Shown here piece after piece: positions 36,990 through 48,222 of a DNA stretch of 64,000 nucleotides. The notes below the pieces were generated by a model. That model was not told the DNA's origin. It saw only the letters and a list, made by a program, of their open reading frames with translations, and searched no databases. Position numbers and translations under genes: made by a program. This DNA comes from Trogon surrucura (Eukaryota > Chordata > Aves > Trogoniformes > Trogonidae). Location: contig CM036617.1 in assembly GCA_020746105.1 (NCBI GenBank), positions 38,159,898-38,223,897 on the forward strand, written 5' to 3'. Positions within the stretch are counted from its first letter, which is position 1; each line of letters opens with the position of its first letter.

Positions 36990-37250
36990 AGACATCCAGC
37001 TTGTATGCAAGTATGGACTGTAAGTCAATCATCTTTCTCCATAGATAATGGACAGGCTAGGACTGCTGAACCCTACTACACAACAGTGGGCTCATTCTAG
37101 GATCTCTCCTGAGTAGGGATGCCTCACAAGGCTGCTCCTCGAGGTTGAGAGATCCTTGCCCACAGACAAATTCATGGTAAGTGAGTCACTACCATGCTAA
37201 CTTTGGAAATTTAGTTAAGTGGTGTAAAGAATCAAATTGCATATCTAAAC
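36990..37250 (+). mobile_element. LTR-like tail of the provirus
   Basis: GGGCTCATTCTAGGATCTCTCC and AGGGATGCCTCACAAGGCTGC near 37089-37130, then TTGAGAGATCCTTGCCCACAG, look like the R-U5 part of an avian LTR. It lies directly downstream of the env remnant and is cut by the CR1 starting at 37253. Assignment rests on family memory and position. Confidence 0.4.
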
Positions 37251-37252
37251 AT

Positions 37253-39355
37253 AGAGTCATAGAACAGTTTTGGGTGGAAGAGATCTCAAGATCATTGATC
37301 TGACTTTGTCCTAGCCCTATCACACCCCCGAACCCTGGCCCTCAGCACAACATCTACCTATAGTTTAAACACCTCCAGGGCGACTGCCACCCAATCACCT
37401 CCCTGGGCAGGCTGTTCCAATGCCTGACAGACCCCTCAGTAAAGGACATTTTTCCTGATAGTACAACCTGAATGCTACTTAAAGCCATTTCGCCTTGTCC
37501 TATCAGCTCGCCACTAGGAGAACACACCAACTCCCACTCGCTATGACCTCCTCTCAGGTAGTCGTAGGGAATGATAACATCTCCCCTGAGTTTCCTCTTC
37601 TCCAGGCTAAACACCTCAGATCCTCAACCATTCCTCATACTACACACGCTCCAAATCCCTTACTAGCTTTGTAGCCCTCCTCTATACCCTCTCCAACACC
37701 TCAGTGTCCTTCGTGTAGTGGGGTCCCAAAACTGGACACAGGTACTCAGGATGTGGGCCTCAACCAAAGCCAAGTACAGGGAATGATCATCTCCCTACCT
37801 TGCTGGCCACACTGTTCCTGAAACAAGCCACGACACCATTGGCCTTCTTGACCACCTGGCACACTGCTAGCTCATGTTCAGGCCGTCTGTCCATCAACAC
37901 CCCCAGGTCCCTCTCCGCCTGACAGCTCTCCAGCCACTCCTCCCCAAGCCTGTAGCACTGCTGGGGGTTGTTATGGCTGAAGTGCAGGACCCGGCATTTG
38001 CCTTGTTGACTCGTGTTATTGCCTGACCCCAGTGATTCAGACTATCTAGATCTGTCTGTGGAGCTTCTCTACTCTCAAACAGATTGATACTTCCACTCAG
38101 CTTGGGGGTGTTCTGCAAACTTCCTAAGTCACTCTACCCCCTCATCCAAATCACAATGAAAATGATGGACGTGGGTCCCAGTACTAAGCCTTGGGGGACG
38201 ACCACTGCGTGACCAGCCGCCAACTGAATTTAAGTCCATGGACCACAACTCTTTGACTCGCGGCCATCTAACCAGTTTTTTTACCCAGCAAAGTGTATGC
38301 CATCAAGCCAAGAGCAGTCAGTTTCTCTGAGAAGAATGCTGCGGGCAACATGTCAAATGCCAGGATCAAATGCCAGTGTCAAGTAGACAACACCCACAGG
38401 CCTTTCCTTCATCTAACAAACAGTCCACTCCTGTCATAGCAGGAGGATCAGTTTTGTTAAACAGGAGATTAGATCTGTTAAACTGGGCCTGATCACCTGC
38501 TTGTCCTGCATGTGCTGCATAATAGAATGTCACCAGCTTCCCTGACACTGCAGTCAAACTGACAGGTCTGCAATTTCCCAGATCATTCCTCTGTCCCTTC
38601 TTATAGATGAGTGTTATATTGGCTGACTTCCAATCAGCTGGGAAATCTCCAGTCAGCCAGGACTGTTGATAAATGATGGACAGTGGCTTGGTGAGCACCC
38701 CTGCCCATTCTCTCAGCACTCTAGGATGAACTCCATCTGACCACATAGATTTGTGGACCTCAGTGTGGAGCAGCAGGTCACTGACCATCTCCTCCTGGAT
38801 TATAGGCGCAACATTTTGCTCCTGTTCCCTGTCTCTTGGCCTGGGAGGTTGGCTTCCCTCAGTAAAAGTGTTTCTGTTACTAAAGACTGAGGCAAAGAAG
38901 GCATTAAGCACCTCAACCTTGTCCTCACCTTTGGTTACTGTATTTCCTTCTGGGTCTAGTAGGGGATGGAGCCTCTCTCTGGTCTTTCTCTTGTTAGTGT
39001 ATTTGTAGAAACTTTTCTTGCTGTCCTTTATCTCCAAAACCAGAGTAATTTCTAGCTGGGCTTTGGACCTCCTAATTATCTCCCTGCATAACCTAACAAT
39101 ATTCTTCTACTCATTATGAGTGGCCTGCCCCCTTTTCCAGAGACCACCAGCTCTCCTTTTTTCCCCTGATTTTCAGCCAAATCTCCCTATTCAGCGAGGC
39201 TGGTCTTTGCCACTGTCTTGTCTTATGACATGTGGGGGTGGCCTACTCCTGTGCCTTTAAGCCCTCCTTCTTGAAAAGTGTCCAGCCTTCCTGGACTCCT
39301 ATAACCTTCAAAACTGACTCCCAAGGTATTCTATTAGACTGAACTAAATCTTATG
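37253..39355 (-). mobile_element. Long CR1 LINE (minus strand, ~2.1 kb)
   Basis: Starts with the minus-strand tail ATAGAGTCATAGAACAG and continues through the 3' UTR, the ORF2 C-terminus (37614-37354: MFSLEKRKLRGDVI, HWNSLPREVIG), the RT C-terminal half (SGSINLFESREAPQTDLD near 38100) and the RT N-terminal half and linker. The 5' truncation at about 39355 lies at the end of the endonuclease (RIPWES). Moderately diverged, with several frame changes. It abuts the provirus tail on one side and the Tc1-type element on the other. Confidence 0.95.
38366..39037 (-). pseudogene. CR1 ORF2 linker and RT N-terminal part
   Basis: A 223-codon frame encodes KDSKKSFYKYTNKRKTRERL, GNTVTKGEDKVEVLNAFFAS, WSDGVHPRVLREWAGVL, LSIIYQQSWLTGDFPADWK, ANITLIYKKGQRNDLGNCRP and VSLTAVSGKL, in the order expected for CR1 (linker, then RT fingers). 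The last 40 codons leave the RT frame, so the protein is truncated before the catalytic blocks. Confidence 0.93.
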
Positions 39356-39411
39356 ATTCTTTTTTATGATTGCATCTGGAAATAAAAAAATATAAGTTTT
39401 TATCAGTTTGT

Positions 39412-39666
39412 TTTATAGATGAAAAAAGATTGTTTCTTGACCTCCTTGATGAGTCTTTGTTGTGCTCTTGGGGTCTTTTTAACTGGGTGCCCACTTCTTG
39501 GTAGAGTAGCCACAGTCCCAAAGTGTCTCCACTTGTAGATCATTTGGTTAATTGTAGAATGATGAATTTCTAAGATCGATGAAATCACTTTGTAACCTTT
39601 TCCAGCTTTATGTAAATCAACGATTCTTGATTGTAGATCCTCTGAAAGCTCTTTTTGTCAAGGCAT
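39412..39666 (-). pseudogene. Tc1 transposase N-terminal fragment
   Basis: Transposase of the Tc1/mariner superfamily, which cuts and pastes at TA sites. Read on the minus strand from the ATG at 39666, the third codon is a stop (TGA); the frame then gives QKELSEDLQSRIVDLHKAGK and GYKVISSILEIHHSTINQMI, the first helix-turn-helix of the paired-like DNA-binding domain, then YKWRHFGTVATLPRSGHP with the GRPR-type linker and TPRAQQRLIKEVKKQ of the second helix-turn-helix. The DDE catalytic domain is absent. The upstream DNA-binding half is well kept apart from the early stop. Confidence 0.88.
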
Positions 39667-40033
39667 GGCTCACATAAGGATATATCTTGTGCAGAACAAA
39701 CTTAAAAAGTTTGAGTGTTTTTTATCAGTCAACAGCTCTAGTCCACACCTCCAAACTCATTTTCTTAACAAGACTGCAGGTTAAGCTGAATCCGATTAGT
39801 TTTTTGAGGTCGACTCAAAGGTTCACTTACTTTTTCCACTAACATTCTGAATGTTGAATGAATGTGTTCAATAAAGACATGGAGTATCAGAATTGTTTTG
39901 GGGTTTTTCTTTTAGGCACAGTCTATTTGTCAATACTCTTGACTTAGATGATGGTTAGATCATACTTTATGAAAAATTAATGCAGAATGCCATAAAATTC
40001 CAAAAGGTCCACATACATTTTCTTGCAATTGTA
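39412..40033 (-). mobile_element. Tc1-type DNA transposon, one end only
   Basis: On the minus strand the element begins at 40033 with TACAATTGCAAGAAAATGTA and TGTGGACC, next to a TA at 40034-40035, the expected target dinucleotide. A second copy of the repeat, GTGGAAAAAGTAAGTGAACC, lies inside at 39839-39820, giving the outer/inner direct-repeat arrangement (IR/DR) known from fish and amphibian Tc1 elements. A transposase start follows at 39666. The sequence stops at about 39412; the rest of the transposase and the other terminal repeat are absent. Its closest resemblance in my memory is to fish Tc1 elements. Confidence 0.85.
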
Positions 40034-40659
40034 TAATCAAATTGAAAATTGGTAAATTTATCCTAGATATTCACCATGTCATTTAGAAATCATCTTAAAA
40101 TACAACAGTAATTTGTGTTTCAGGGCATATAAGGGCTGAGAAACAGAGTCTACTTAGAATTTGGATTAAAGCATTGTAAGATTTTACTCAAGAAAATAAT
40201 CTATTTTTAATTTTTATCATCAGGGATTTTTCTTTCCTCTCAGTCCTTCCTTTGCATGTCAACATTCATTGACACACATACACACATGCACACATGTAAG
40301 CAGAATGCATGGGAGGTAAGAGTTTACTTACAGCTGGTAATTCAGTACATTTAGAAATTATTTTGAATGCTCTGGACCAATTTCCAAAGAAATCAAAAAA
40401 ATGACATACAGTTTTAATCTTCAGAACTCATTCCTTTTAAAACTATTGAAAACTGATTTTTCCCTTATAACAACTGTTAACTTTAGCGACATCAATATAT
40501 ATCCAGAAAGAAAAACATCTTTAAAGTAGTGCGGTAAAGTGCAGTAATGAAAAAGTTATCTGAAACCATAAAGATCAGGGTTTAAGAAAGTGCTGAATTT
40601 GGTTTAACAAAGTGCTCCTTGGGAAGTATAGGGGTTAAAAGCAAGGCTGATCAAAATAC

Positions 40660-40791
40660 ATTGGAGTTGGACTCTATAATCCTTTTGGGTACCTTCAAAT
40701 GTGAGATTATTCTATTCTATTCTATTCTATTCTATTCTATTCTATTCTATTCTATCTTCTATTCTGTTCTGTTCTGTTCTGTTCTGTTCTC
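40660..40791 (+). repeat. TTCTA/TTCTG array grown from a probable CR1 tail
   Basis: The 50 bp before the array (GGAGTTGGACTCTATAATCC, TTTTGGGTACCTTC) match the CR1 3' UTR block TTGGACTxGATGATCCTTxxGGGTCCCTTCC. Where the octamer tail should follow there is instead about nine copies of TTCTA (40710-40755), an irregular join, then about five copies of TTCTG to 40791. It looks like a microsatellite that expanded in the tail of a very old plus-strand CR1. Confidence 0.75.
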
Positions 40792-42205
40792 TAAAGAGTT
40801 GGAATATTTTATAATGATTGAAGAGAAAATGAATTGTGGCAAAATTGAAAGAGGTTAATGTTGAAACCATAGGTACATATGAAAAATCCAGCAAGCAAAA
40901 TGTGAACTATCTTTATTGCTAAAATAAAAACTAATCCCAAAATTGGGCAAGCATTCTCATACTTGCCATTCTGCAAGACAGAAATAAGATGAATGGCACT
41001 TCTTTTGACATCACCTTGAAAAGAAGTCAAACAAGTACTTCTTTAATATGCCCTTTAATTTCAGATTGTCTAATTTGCATAGTAATTAATTAAGTATAGA
41101 TGGTGCATATCCCCCACAATAAACTTACCATACTAAATTCCATTAGCTTAAGGTGGTTTTATTGGCATTTAAACTAAAGTGGCATTAAATCATAACAGTA
41201 TTCAACAAGCACACATTTAAAATATTTTAAAGTCTAAGCAACTGTCTGTAAAAAATCTTACACATTCCAAGCATTACAACAACCTTTTCTTCTACTCAGT
41301 TAAAACACATTCCAGTCCTAGCAAATACATCCATCACATTTTTGTCCCACTGCATAATTAGCAAAAACCCCCCAAACGCTCTCAATGACAAGAGTGAAAT
41401 CCATGGGTTTTGTCATAACTTCTAAAATTGTTTTCTCCAAGCCAAAAAAACAAAATTATTTCCTTACTTTTAAGTGTACTTTGCTTTGTATTATGTTACT
41501 GGTACACACAAAGGGATACATCATCTTAGATATGGTATTTCCAAGCTGTATCATTATTCTTGTCACTGGAGTGGGATACAACGTAAAAAAAAACCCAAAC
41601 CTGTCATCTTCTAAATTAATATTGCCATTATTTTTGTACCTAAATTCTTCCTGAAGACCTTTTTGGGGTAATTCTAGTTTGGAACAACATGGTATTAGCT
41701 GGTGGAATGCAATGAGAGTATAAACTTGGGTTATGGCTGAATATGCAAAAAAAAAAAAAGGTTATTAACATATAGATGCAATAAATTTTATATCAAGGCC
41801 AAATCATCTTTCAGATGGTTGTTTTACCCTGTTAAAACATTCTCCCCAGGATCTAGATTACTCAATATTCTTGACATTTAATCAAGGTTGGGCAACACAC
41901 CACAAGAAAACCTAAGTGAAATATGTATTGCAGTGATATTTTAGCTTATGTTATCTTCTACTTTCATGAGCTTTTCAGTCTCTCAGCTCTTCCAGTTTAC
42001 AGGCAGTATTTGATCATTTTCATCAGATTTCCATACCCTTTTTTTTTTAGGGGAAAAAAACCCCAAAAAACAAGCACAAAAATCTTTCATAGTAAATAAG
42101 TTATAGCATTACATCCAACCAGAATATCTAAGTATAGAGCACAACCTGTCAAGAAATAGTAACTTTCAAAAACAAAGTGAAAAAATATCCCATAAACCAC
42201 ATGGA

Positions 42206-42245
42206 AATAAATCTCTTTGAACTAAAAAAAAAAAAAAAAAAAAAA
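42206..42245 (+). other. AATAAA followed by a 22-A run
   Basis: AATAAA at 42206-42211 is followed 12 bases later by a 22-base poly-A (42224-42245) and then a GAA-rich stretch. This spacing is the signature of a reverse-transcribed mRNA 3' end, but the upstream 500 bp match nothing I recognise and no target duplication was found. A chance A-run is equally possible. Confidence 0.3.
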
Positions 42246-42720
42246 GAAGAAGAAAAAGTAAACCATTAGAGTTTCATAATGCACATCACAGGAGGAACTA
42301 GAAATCAAGCTAAAGGTACCTTGAGAATCCTGGTTGAGTTTTGCATAGAATTAATGTTGTACAGAGACGTTCATTTTCATGTCTTTTCATTACAATGTGA
42401 GTAAGTAGTCTGCAAGATCATGAACATGTCTGTGTTTTGCAATGGTGTATAATACTGAGACTTTTGAGACTATTATAGTTACATTTACACACTTCAGCAC
42501 GGTGTAAAGGTGTTAACAGAGTTCCCTACCCCAGTGCAGTGTTAATGCTACTTCATTTAGTTTGAGATTAAGTACATTAGCCTATGCTGCTTTTAACTCT
42601 ACATGTACTGATGGCATTGCTTTTAGAATAGCTCCAATGGGATTGTGCGGTGTAGGCAGATGTGATAAAAAATAAATAAATCTCTTCCCACTGCATTCAG
42701 CTACCCTATTTTTTTTTAAT

Positions 42721-42760
42721 ATTCAGTTAATGTCTCTAATATTCAGTTAATGTCTCTAAC
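42721..42760. repeat. 20-bp tandem duplication
   Basis: ATTCAGTTAATGTCTCTAAT at 42721-42740 is repeated at 42741-42760 with only the last base different. Recent slippage or a small duplication. Confidence 0.95.
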
Positions 42761-43593
42761 AGACATTTCATGTCTGTGTATAAAGGCACCTCTTTTTCTC
42801 TCCTTTCTCTAGGTTTTCATTCAAGTCTACAGCCTAACTTTCATTTTCCTCATGGTTTCCTCAAAGTTTGGCAGTATTTTGCTTACTCCCAAATTTTTCA
42901 TTTCCTGTCCACATTTCAGAACAATTCTAGAGAGGAAAGGGAACTTGTGCACCATTGTTTCTTTTACAGGTCAATACATTTGATGATGATAGCAACGATC
43001 AACTAAATAATTTGGCTGCAGACATGGCAAACACAGACAGACAAGTCCGTAATTATTCATCAGAATTTTTCCTAAAATACAATGTGTCAGTTTTCCACAT
43101 CAGAAATTCTTCCACATCAAAGTTTTGAGTTGTTCCAAAAATGTTTATACTCCAAAATATGTCTACAGAAGAAATATCAGCAGAAACTTTCTGCTGTTTC
43201 TCCAAAGCTAGTAAAAACTATAACCAAAAAAATGTTTAGTAATATTTTAGACAGAAGAGTCAGTGAAAGCTTATATTTGTTCAATAAGTCTAGAAGGCAG
43301 CCAAAATATGCAGTTAAGAACAAAACTGTGTGCAAAGTTATAATCTGGTTTAATTTCTTCCAAAGATAAAGATGGTGCTTCTTAACAAAAATATCATTTT
43401 TTTTGGTTTCATTCTTGTTCTCTAGTTTTAAAACATTAGATTTACAGAACCTAAGACTTCATTTCCTCTCAAAGAGTTTGATTTTACCTTAACTGGATCT
43501 CGTTTAGTAATAAATAAATTAGAAAAAAAAAGAAAGTGTATAGTGTAAATATTTAAATTGCACTAACATTTTAAGTTTGATTTCATCAGTCAA

Positions 43594-43703
43594 GAGTGTC
43601 TGGCCAAGAAGACCAATGGCATCTTGGCCTCTGTCAGGAATACTGTTGTAAGCAGGAGTATAGGGAGTTGATCACGCCTCTGTACTCAGCTTTGGTGAGG
43701 CCT
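43594..43703 (+). mobile_element. Internal CR1 LINE fragment
   Basis: GGCCAAGAAGACCAATGGCA then GTACTCAGCTTTGGTGAGGCC corresponds to the ORF2 region downstream of the RT (family: [13 protein letters not shown] ... LYSALVRP). Both ends are missing; no tail is present. Confidence 0.85.
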
Positions 43704-46700
43704 TCTGTCATTTTTTTATAAGTGTAAAATCTTAGAAGACTTTCAACTTTGAATTTATAAAAGCTGAGATTACATATTTTTGATTTCCATGTGTTTTGAT
43801 ACAATCAACTTTTTAAAAAAGTCTTGCCAAGTCTTGCCAAAAAAACATCTTTCCAAAATGCAATACTTGATTTAAGAGAGCATTTTTTTTCACCTAAGAG
43901 GACTGGAAGATATATAGACGGATTTTAATGCAAATTCCACCTTCAATCTCACTGACCTGAAAAGAAAAAAGGTGTTAAAAATAACGACAGTATCAGTGTA
44001 GAAAACGCTTAGCTCATCCCAACATAGGAGACATAGGAATTGTTTGAGCTTAAACAGAAAAGTCTGCCTCATTTCCCAAAAAGCAGATTAGTAGATACTT
44101 CTGCTCAACAGTTCAACAGAGCAATGATCTGCCAACAAGTTTTCATAGATATTTGCTAAGTCTACCTAACCCCCACCCTCCCAAAAAACCTAAGAGAGGA
44201 TGAGAATCTTAGTATAAGCAATGGCTCAAGTCAATCCCCTGAAAATTTTATTTTTTCTTTCAAACTTCTCTGTATTTTTCAGAAGATTCTATTGTACCAT
44301 AACATCTGCATTCTGTCTTTATTCTGGATCAGTCACTTCAGAAGTAAAATTTCTGGAGTTTATTTGCACCTGTGTTGATCAAAGTTTATAATTTAAAGAA
44401 AGACTTGTGATAAAAATACAAGGCGAGTTTTTTAGAGACCATTCTTCTTAGCAATGGCTTTTTCCCATTATATATATATATTAGTATACAAAACCTAGTC
44501 TATTAATTGTTTGCATAATATTTACCTGTAGTGCTCCTCATACTTCATCTACTTAAATCCTTCCTTTTTTTTTTTATTTCTTGTCATCTGGGCCAAGTAG
44601 AATTTTTTCAGCTGAGAAGGATATGATGTAACTCAAATGTCAGGTGCTGCACAGAGTGTGGTCTCAGTGAATCTCTTAATTCAAACAAATAATATCAATT
44701 ACTGAATGGAAGGTTTCATGTAACAATCATGCATGTTAGGAGGTTATAGCAATCTCTCTTACTTCTCCCTGAAACTGAGCAATAGTGCAAAAATCTCTTT
44801 TTGCCTTTCAATACTTCACCTTAAGAAAAAGCAGACTTCAGTCTTAAATATTTGAAAATAAATTTTTGTAGCTGATTCCAAAAGTAAAACATATATAGGT
44901 CTCAGGATACTTTGTGGTGTTGGGAACCTCCTTCATTGCTGTACATTGGGATTTTTTGTTTTGCATTTTTCATCTATAGAATGGAAATATGGTCACCTTT
45001 CTCAAGGACTCTAATACTGAAAATCATGAAAAGTGACATAAGGCAATAAATATTCTTAGAGACAGTACTGCATATTGATCAATGAAAAACTGTGAAAAAG
45101 AGAATCTATGTTGTGATTTCTGTAATTTATAATTAGGCATCAATGTGTCCTAGAAGGCTTAAAAATTACCGTGTTTATTTCTGTTATGCAATCATGTTGA
45201 TTAATAAACCTTAATTACAAAATATAACACTCTGAATAATTGCTCAAATAGCAATTCTCTCAAGTTTCTATGATTTTTACTTTTCAACTGAAAATATTGC
45301 TTTCTTTTACTGGAGGCTACAAGAAGTATTATTATAATGTTACTGCTTCAAGATATATAGTAGCATGGTTTTGGCTTAACAAGGGTATGTGCTTTGCTTG
45401 AGATTTATATTAACATTCTAAGTTTCACATTTTATTTTCTGATTATTACTATGTCTAATTACCATACTTATTTGCATATTGGTGCTATTGATCAGTTAAT
45501 TACATTAGTTAATAAATTTGTTACATGTTCCACAATACATGTAAATACCTATGCTGCTGATGCACTTTCTCCACCCCTCTTTTGAGCTTTTTAATACATT
45601 TTTTTCTCAGAAGGAGTCAATTGCAGAAGGATACGGAGATGTGTAAATCTGAGCTAGGTACCTTTGTTTCTGAGATCAATAGGCACAGAGAAGATGTTTT
45701 GGAATATTGTTCCTCTCTTTTAATGAAGACATTTACAATCAGCTAAAGTCACACAATGCCCTCAATGTTTCCATTTCTTTACACGGAAAATAACAAGAGA
45801 ATGAGTTTCAGATACAAGCATTTATTGGACAGGATGAATTATTACTCAGTGATGTAGCCTTCCACTTTTCTTCCTATTTAATAAAGCTACTGCTTTGGAA
45901 CTACACCTTTGTTTTCTTCAGTAATTCAGGTACATTGTAGGAAGTAGATTCTAATAGGATTTTGAAGTACCTATACTCATACTACGATGATTCTATTCAG
46001 TTTACATTACATTTCAATTAAAAAAAAATTACAATTTTGCAGATCTCTGCAGTTCTGCTTGCAGTAAAATAGTTAAATAAAACCATCATATTTTTACTTT
46101 AAAAAAATCCATATTAATATTAACTTGATTAGAATATTCATTATTAGACTTCAATTTTGTTACCTAATGTATAACTTCACTCATGGCAAAAAAAAATTCT
46201 TCCTATGAAAAAAAGCACATCAGAAAGTGCTGGTCTTAAGAAGAGTTTTCCTCATTACTCGAGCTGGTGTTGGAAGATAAGAAGGTCTTGCATTTTCCAG
46301 TAGGCTTTGGGGCTTTACCCCTACACAGATCAACAGGGTTTTTTTATTATCTCTTTATGACAAGAAATCAACAGTTATCTTCAACAGTTTTGATCAGGTG
46401 CTATTTCTAAGGTATCAACAGCAAGATGCAATTTAGTTCCAGTGAGGAAAAAACAAGTAAATAAATAAATAAACAGAAATTTAATATTCACTGATTGCTA
46501 ACAATATCAGATCCCTTTCCTCTAATTGTGCATCTCTGTATGAATTTTCATCACGTAAATAATTACGCATAGTTATTCGTAGTTTGGATGCGATGTTTCA
46601 TTTCTCTCGCATCTTGCTCCTCAGAAGTAGATAACAACAGATTTTCAGGGAATTAAAATAAGAAAAAGGACTAGCAAACCCTACAGTATATCGAAAGTAA

Positions 46701-47382
46701 GCAGCATAGAGACATCTATGCTGATGTGATTTTCCAAATCATCATATATACTTGCTGATGAACATAGTTCCATAATGTTTTTCAAATTCTCTCTGGAAAA
46801 GAATTAATCTTAAATTTATGTCCTGTGTGATGATCTTTGGCAGTAAACCAGATTCTGTTAAAGCATTTATTTTTTATTTTAAATGTTGATGCTCCCAACA
46901 TTTAATGATGTCCTCTTTTCTTTCTTTAACAAGAAGCAATAGTCACTAATTCTGAATTCAATGTTTACATACCATTCATAATTTTGCAGATCTCTAGTAC
47001 ATATCTTTGTTTGCCTCAATACATTATTCATGGGACAGAAAAATTCTCATTATATATTGTACCAAATGATACTTTTTTTCACATTGAAATTTTCACTTTA
47101 TGGGGTAATATAGCCTAAGGTTATTTTTTCCTCATACTATTTTATCCTGGTAAAAGGCATTAAAGTTACGCTAATAAACCTTCAAGAAAATTACTAGAAC
47201 TTGCCTACATATTCACTAAGCAGAAATTAATAAGAAATGATTTTGCAATTTAAAATATTTGACATACAGAAGTAATTCAGAGTGGAAAGAACTTTGTTCT
47301 TCTGAATTTAACTTTGTCTTGTTAAAAAAAAATGCATCTCTTCGTTTTCAGAAGACACACCTTACCTTCTGTCTTCAGTCTT
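43704..47382. other. Unique AT-rich DNA, no gene seen
   Basis: No known repeat or exon. 45120-45600 is rich in TAATTA- and TTTGCAT-type words that often mark conserved noncoding DNA, but conservation cannot be judged from one sequence. (AAAT)n of five units near 46455. Confidence 0.5.
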
Positions 47383-48222
47383 TCACAGAATCACAGAATG
47401 TCAGGGGTTGGAAGGGACCTCGAAAGATCATCTAGTCCAACCTCCCTGCCAGAGCAGGATCACCTACAGTAAGTGTATTGGGTTCAGCTGAGATAGGGTT
47501 AATTTTCAGTGGGGTTTGGGTTAGCCGAGGGTAGCTGGACCAAACTAGTCAACTAGCCAAAGGGACATCATGCTCCGGGTATACAGAGGGAGCTGGTCGG
47601 GGTGGGGTTCTCTCTCTTTCCGACTCTTGGTCCAGGCACGTCGCTGGCTTCTGGGTGGTGAGATCCGTGTTACATGTTACTCACGTTATATCTGGTTAAA
47701 CGTTACTGTTATTTCACTGTTATTGTTATCATTTATGTTCACCATTAAACCAAACTGTTTTTTATCTCAACCCCACAAGGCTCTGCCTGCGGCTCCTTTC
47801 AGGTTCTTCCCCTTACTCTCGGTACGGGGAAGCGAGCAAGGGAGCGAGCATGTGGTCTTTTTGTTTCCTTCCCACTGGTAACTCAGCTAGAACCATGATG
47901 GCAGGTCACACAGGAAGGTGTCCAGATGGGTTTTGAATGTCACCAGAGAAGGAGACTCCACAACCCCCCTGGGCAACCTGTGGCAGTGCTCTGTCACCCT
48001 CACAGGGAAAAAGTGTTTTCTAATATTTTTGTGGAACCTCCTATGTTCCAGCTTGTAGCCATTGCCCCTTGTCCTGTCATTGGACATCACTGAAAAGAGC
48101 CTGACTCCATCCTCCTGACACTCCCCTTTGACATATTTATGAATGTTAATGAGGTCACCCTTCAGCCTCCTCTTCTCCAAGCTAAAGAGCCCCAGCTCCT
48201 TCAGCCTTTGCTCATCTACTCT
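47383..48222 (-). mobile_element. CR1 LINE 3' end, split by a solo LTR
   Basis: Left part 47383-47473 is the minus-strand tail and 3' UTR (TCACAGAATCACAGAATGTC, GAAGGGACCTCGAAAG, CAGAGCAGGATCACCTACAG). Right part 47901-48222 continues with GGTCACACAGGAAGGTGTCC and the ORF2 C-terminus; the minus frame 48180-47887 encodes [40 protein letters not shown] and [13 protein letters not shown]. The two parts join exactly as in other CR1 copies in this window (compare 60814-61078). 5'-truncated. Confidence 0.95.
47474..47900 (+). mobile_element. Solo LTR inside a CR1 (fossil)
   Basis: About 427 bp from TGTATTGGGTTCAGCTGAGA to AACCATGATG. It contains a TATA-like GGGTATACAG near 47577, the variant polyadenylation signal ATTAAA near 47745 and CCCCACAAGGCTCTGCCTGC downstream, blocks I recognise from an avian LTR family. 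The flanks GTAAG (47469-47473) and GCAGG (47901-47905) are two diverged copies of the CR1 pentamer GTAGG, giving a probable 5-bp target duplication. The 103-codon plus frame starting at 47570 is chance. Confidence 0.85.

Larger units (their letters stand above)
30280..37250 (+). mobile_element. Broken endogenous retrovirus (fossil provirus)
   Basis: In plus-strand order I can read gag-like text (about 30290-31760), a protease region (about 31830-32130), reverse transcriptase (about 32200-32720), RNase H (about 33640-34040), an env transmembrane-subunit region (about 34400-35256 and 36400-36650) and an LTR-like tail (about 36990-37250). It is not whole: it carries many breaks and I could not identify a matching 5' LTR. 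Two CR1 elements (32774-32862 and 35257-36390) inserted into it, and a third CR1 begins at 37253. The presence of env argues against a plain ERVL; the class is otherwise unresolved. It is older than the CR1 copies inside it. Confidence 0.82.
40034..43593. other. Mostly unique AT-rich DNA
   Basis: Contains the CR1-tail-derived pentanucleotide array (40660-40791), a poly-A run preceded by AATAAA (42206-42245) and a 20-bp tandem duplication (42721-42760), each listed separately. No exon supported. Confidence 0.5.
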
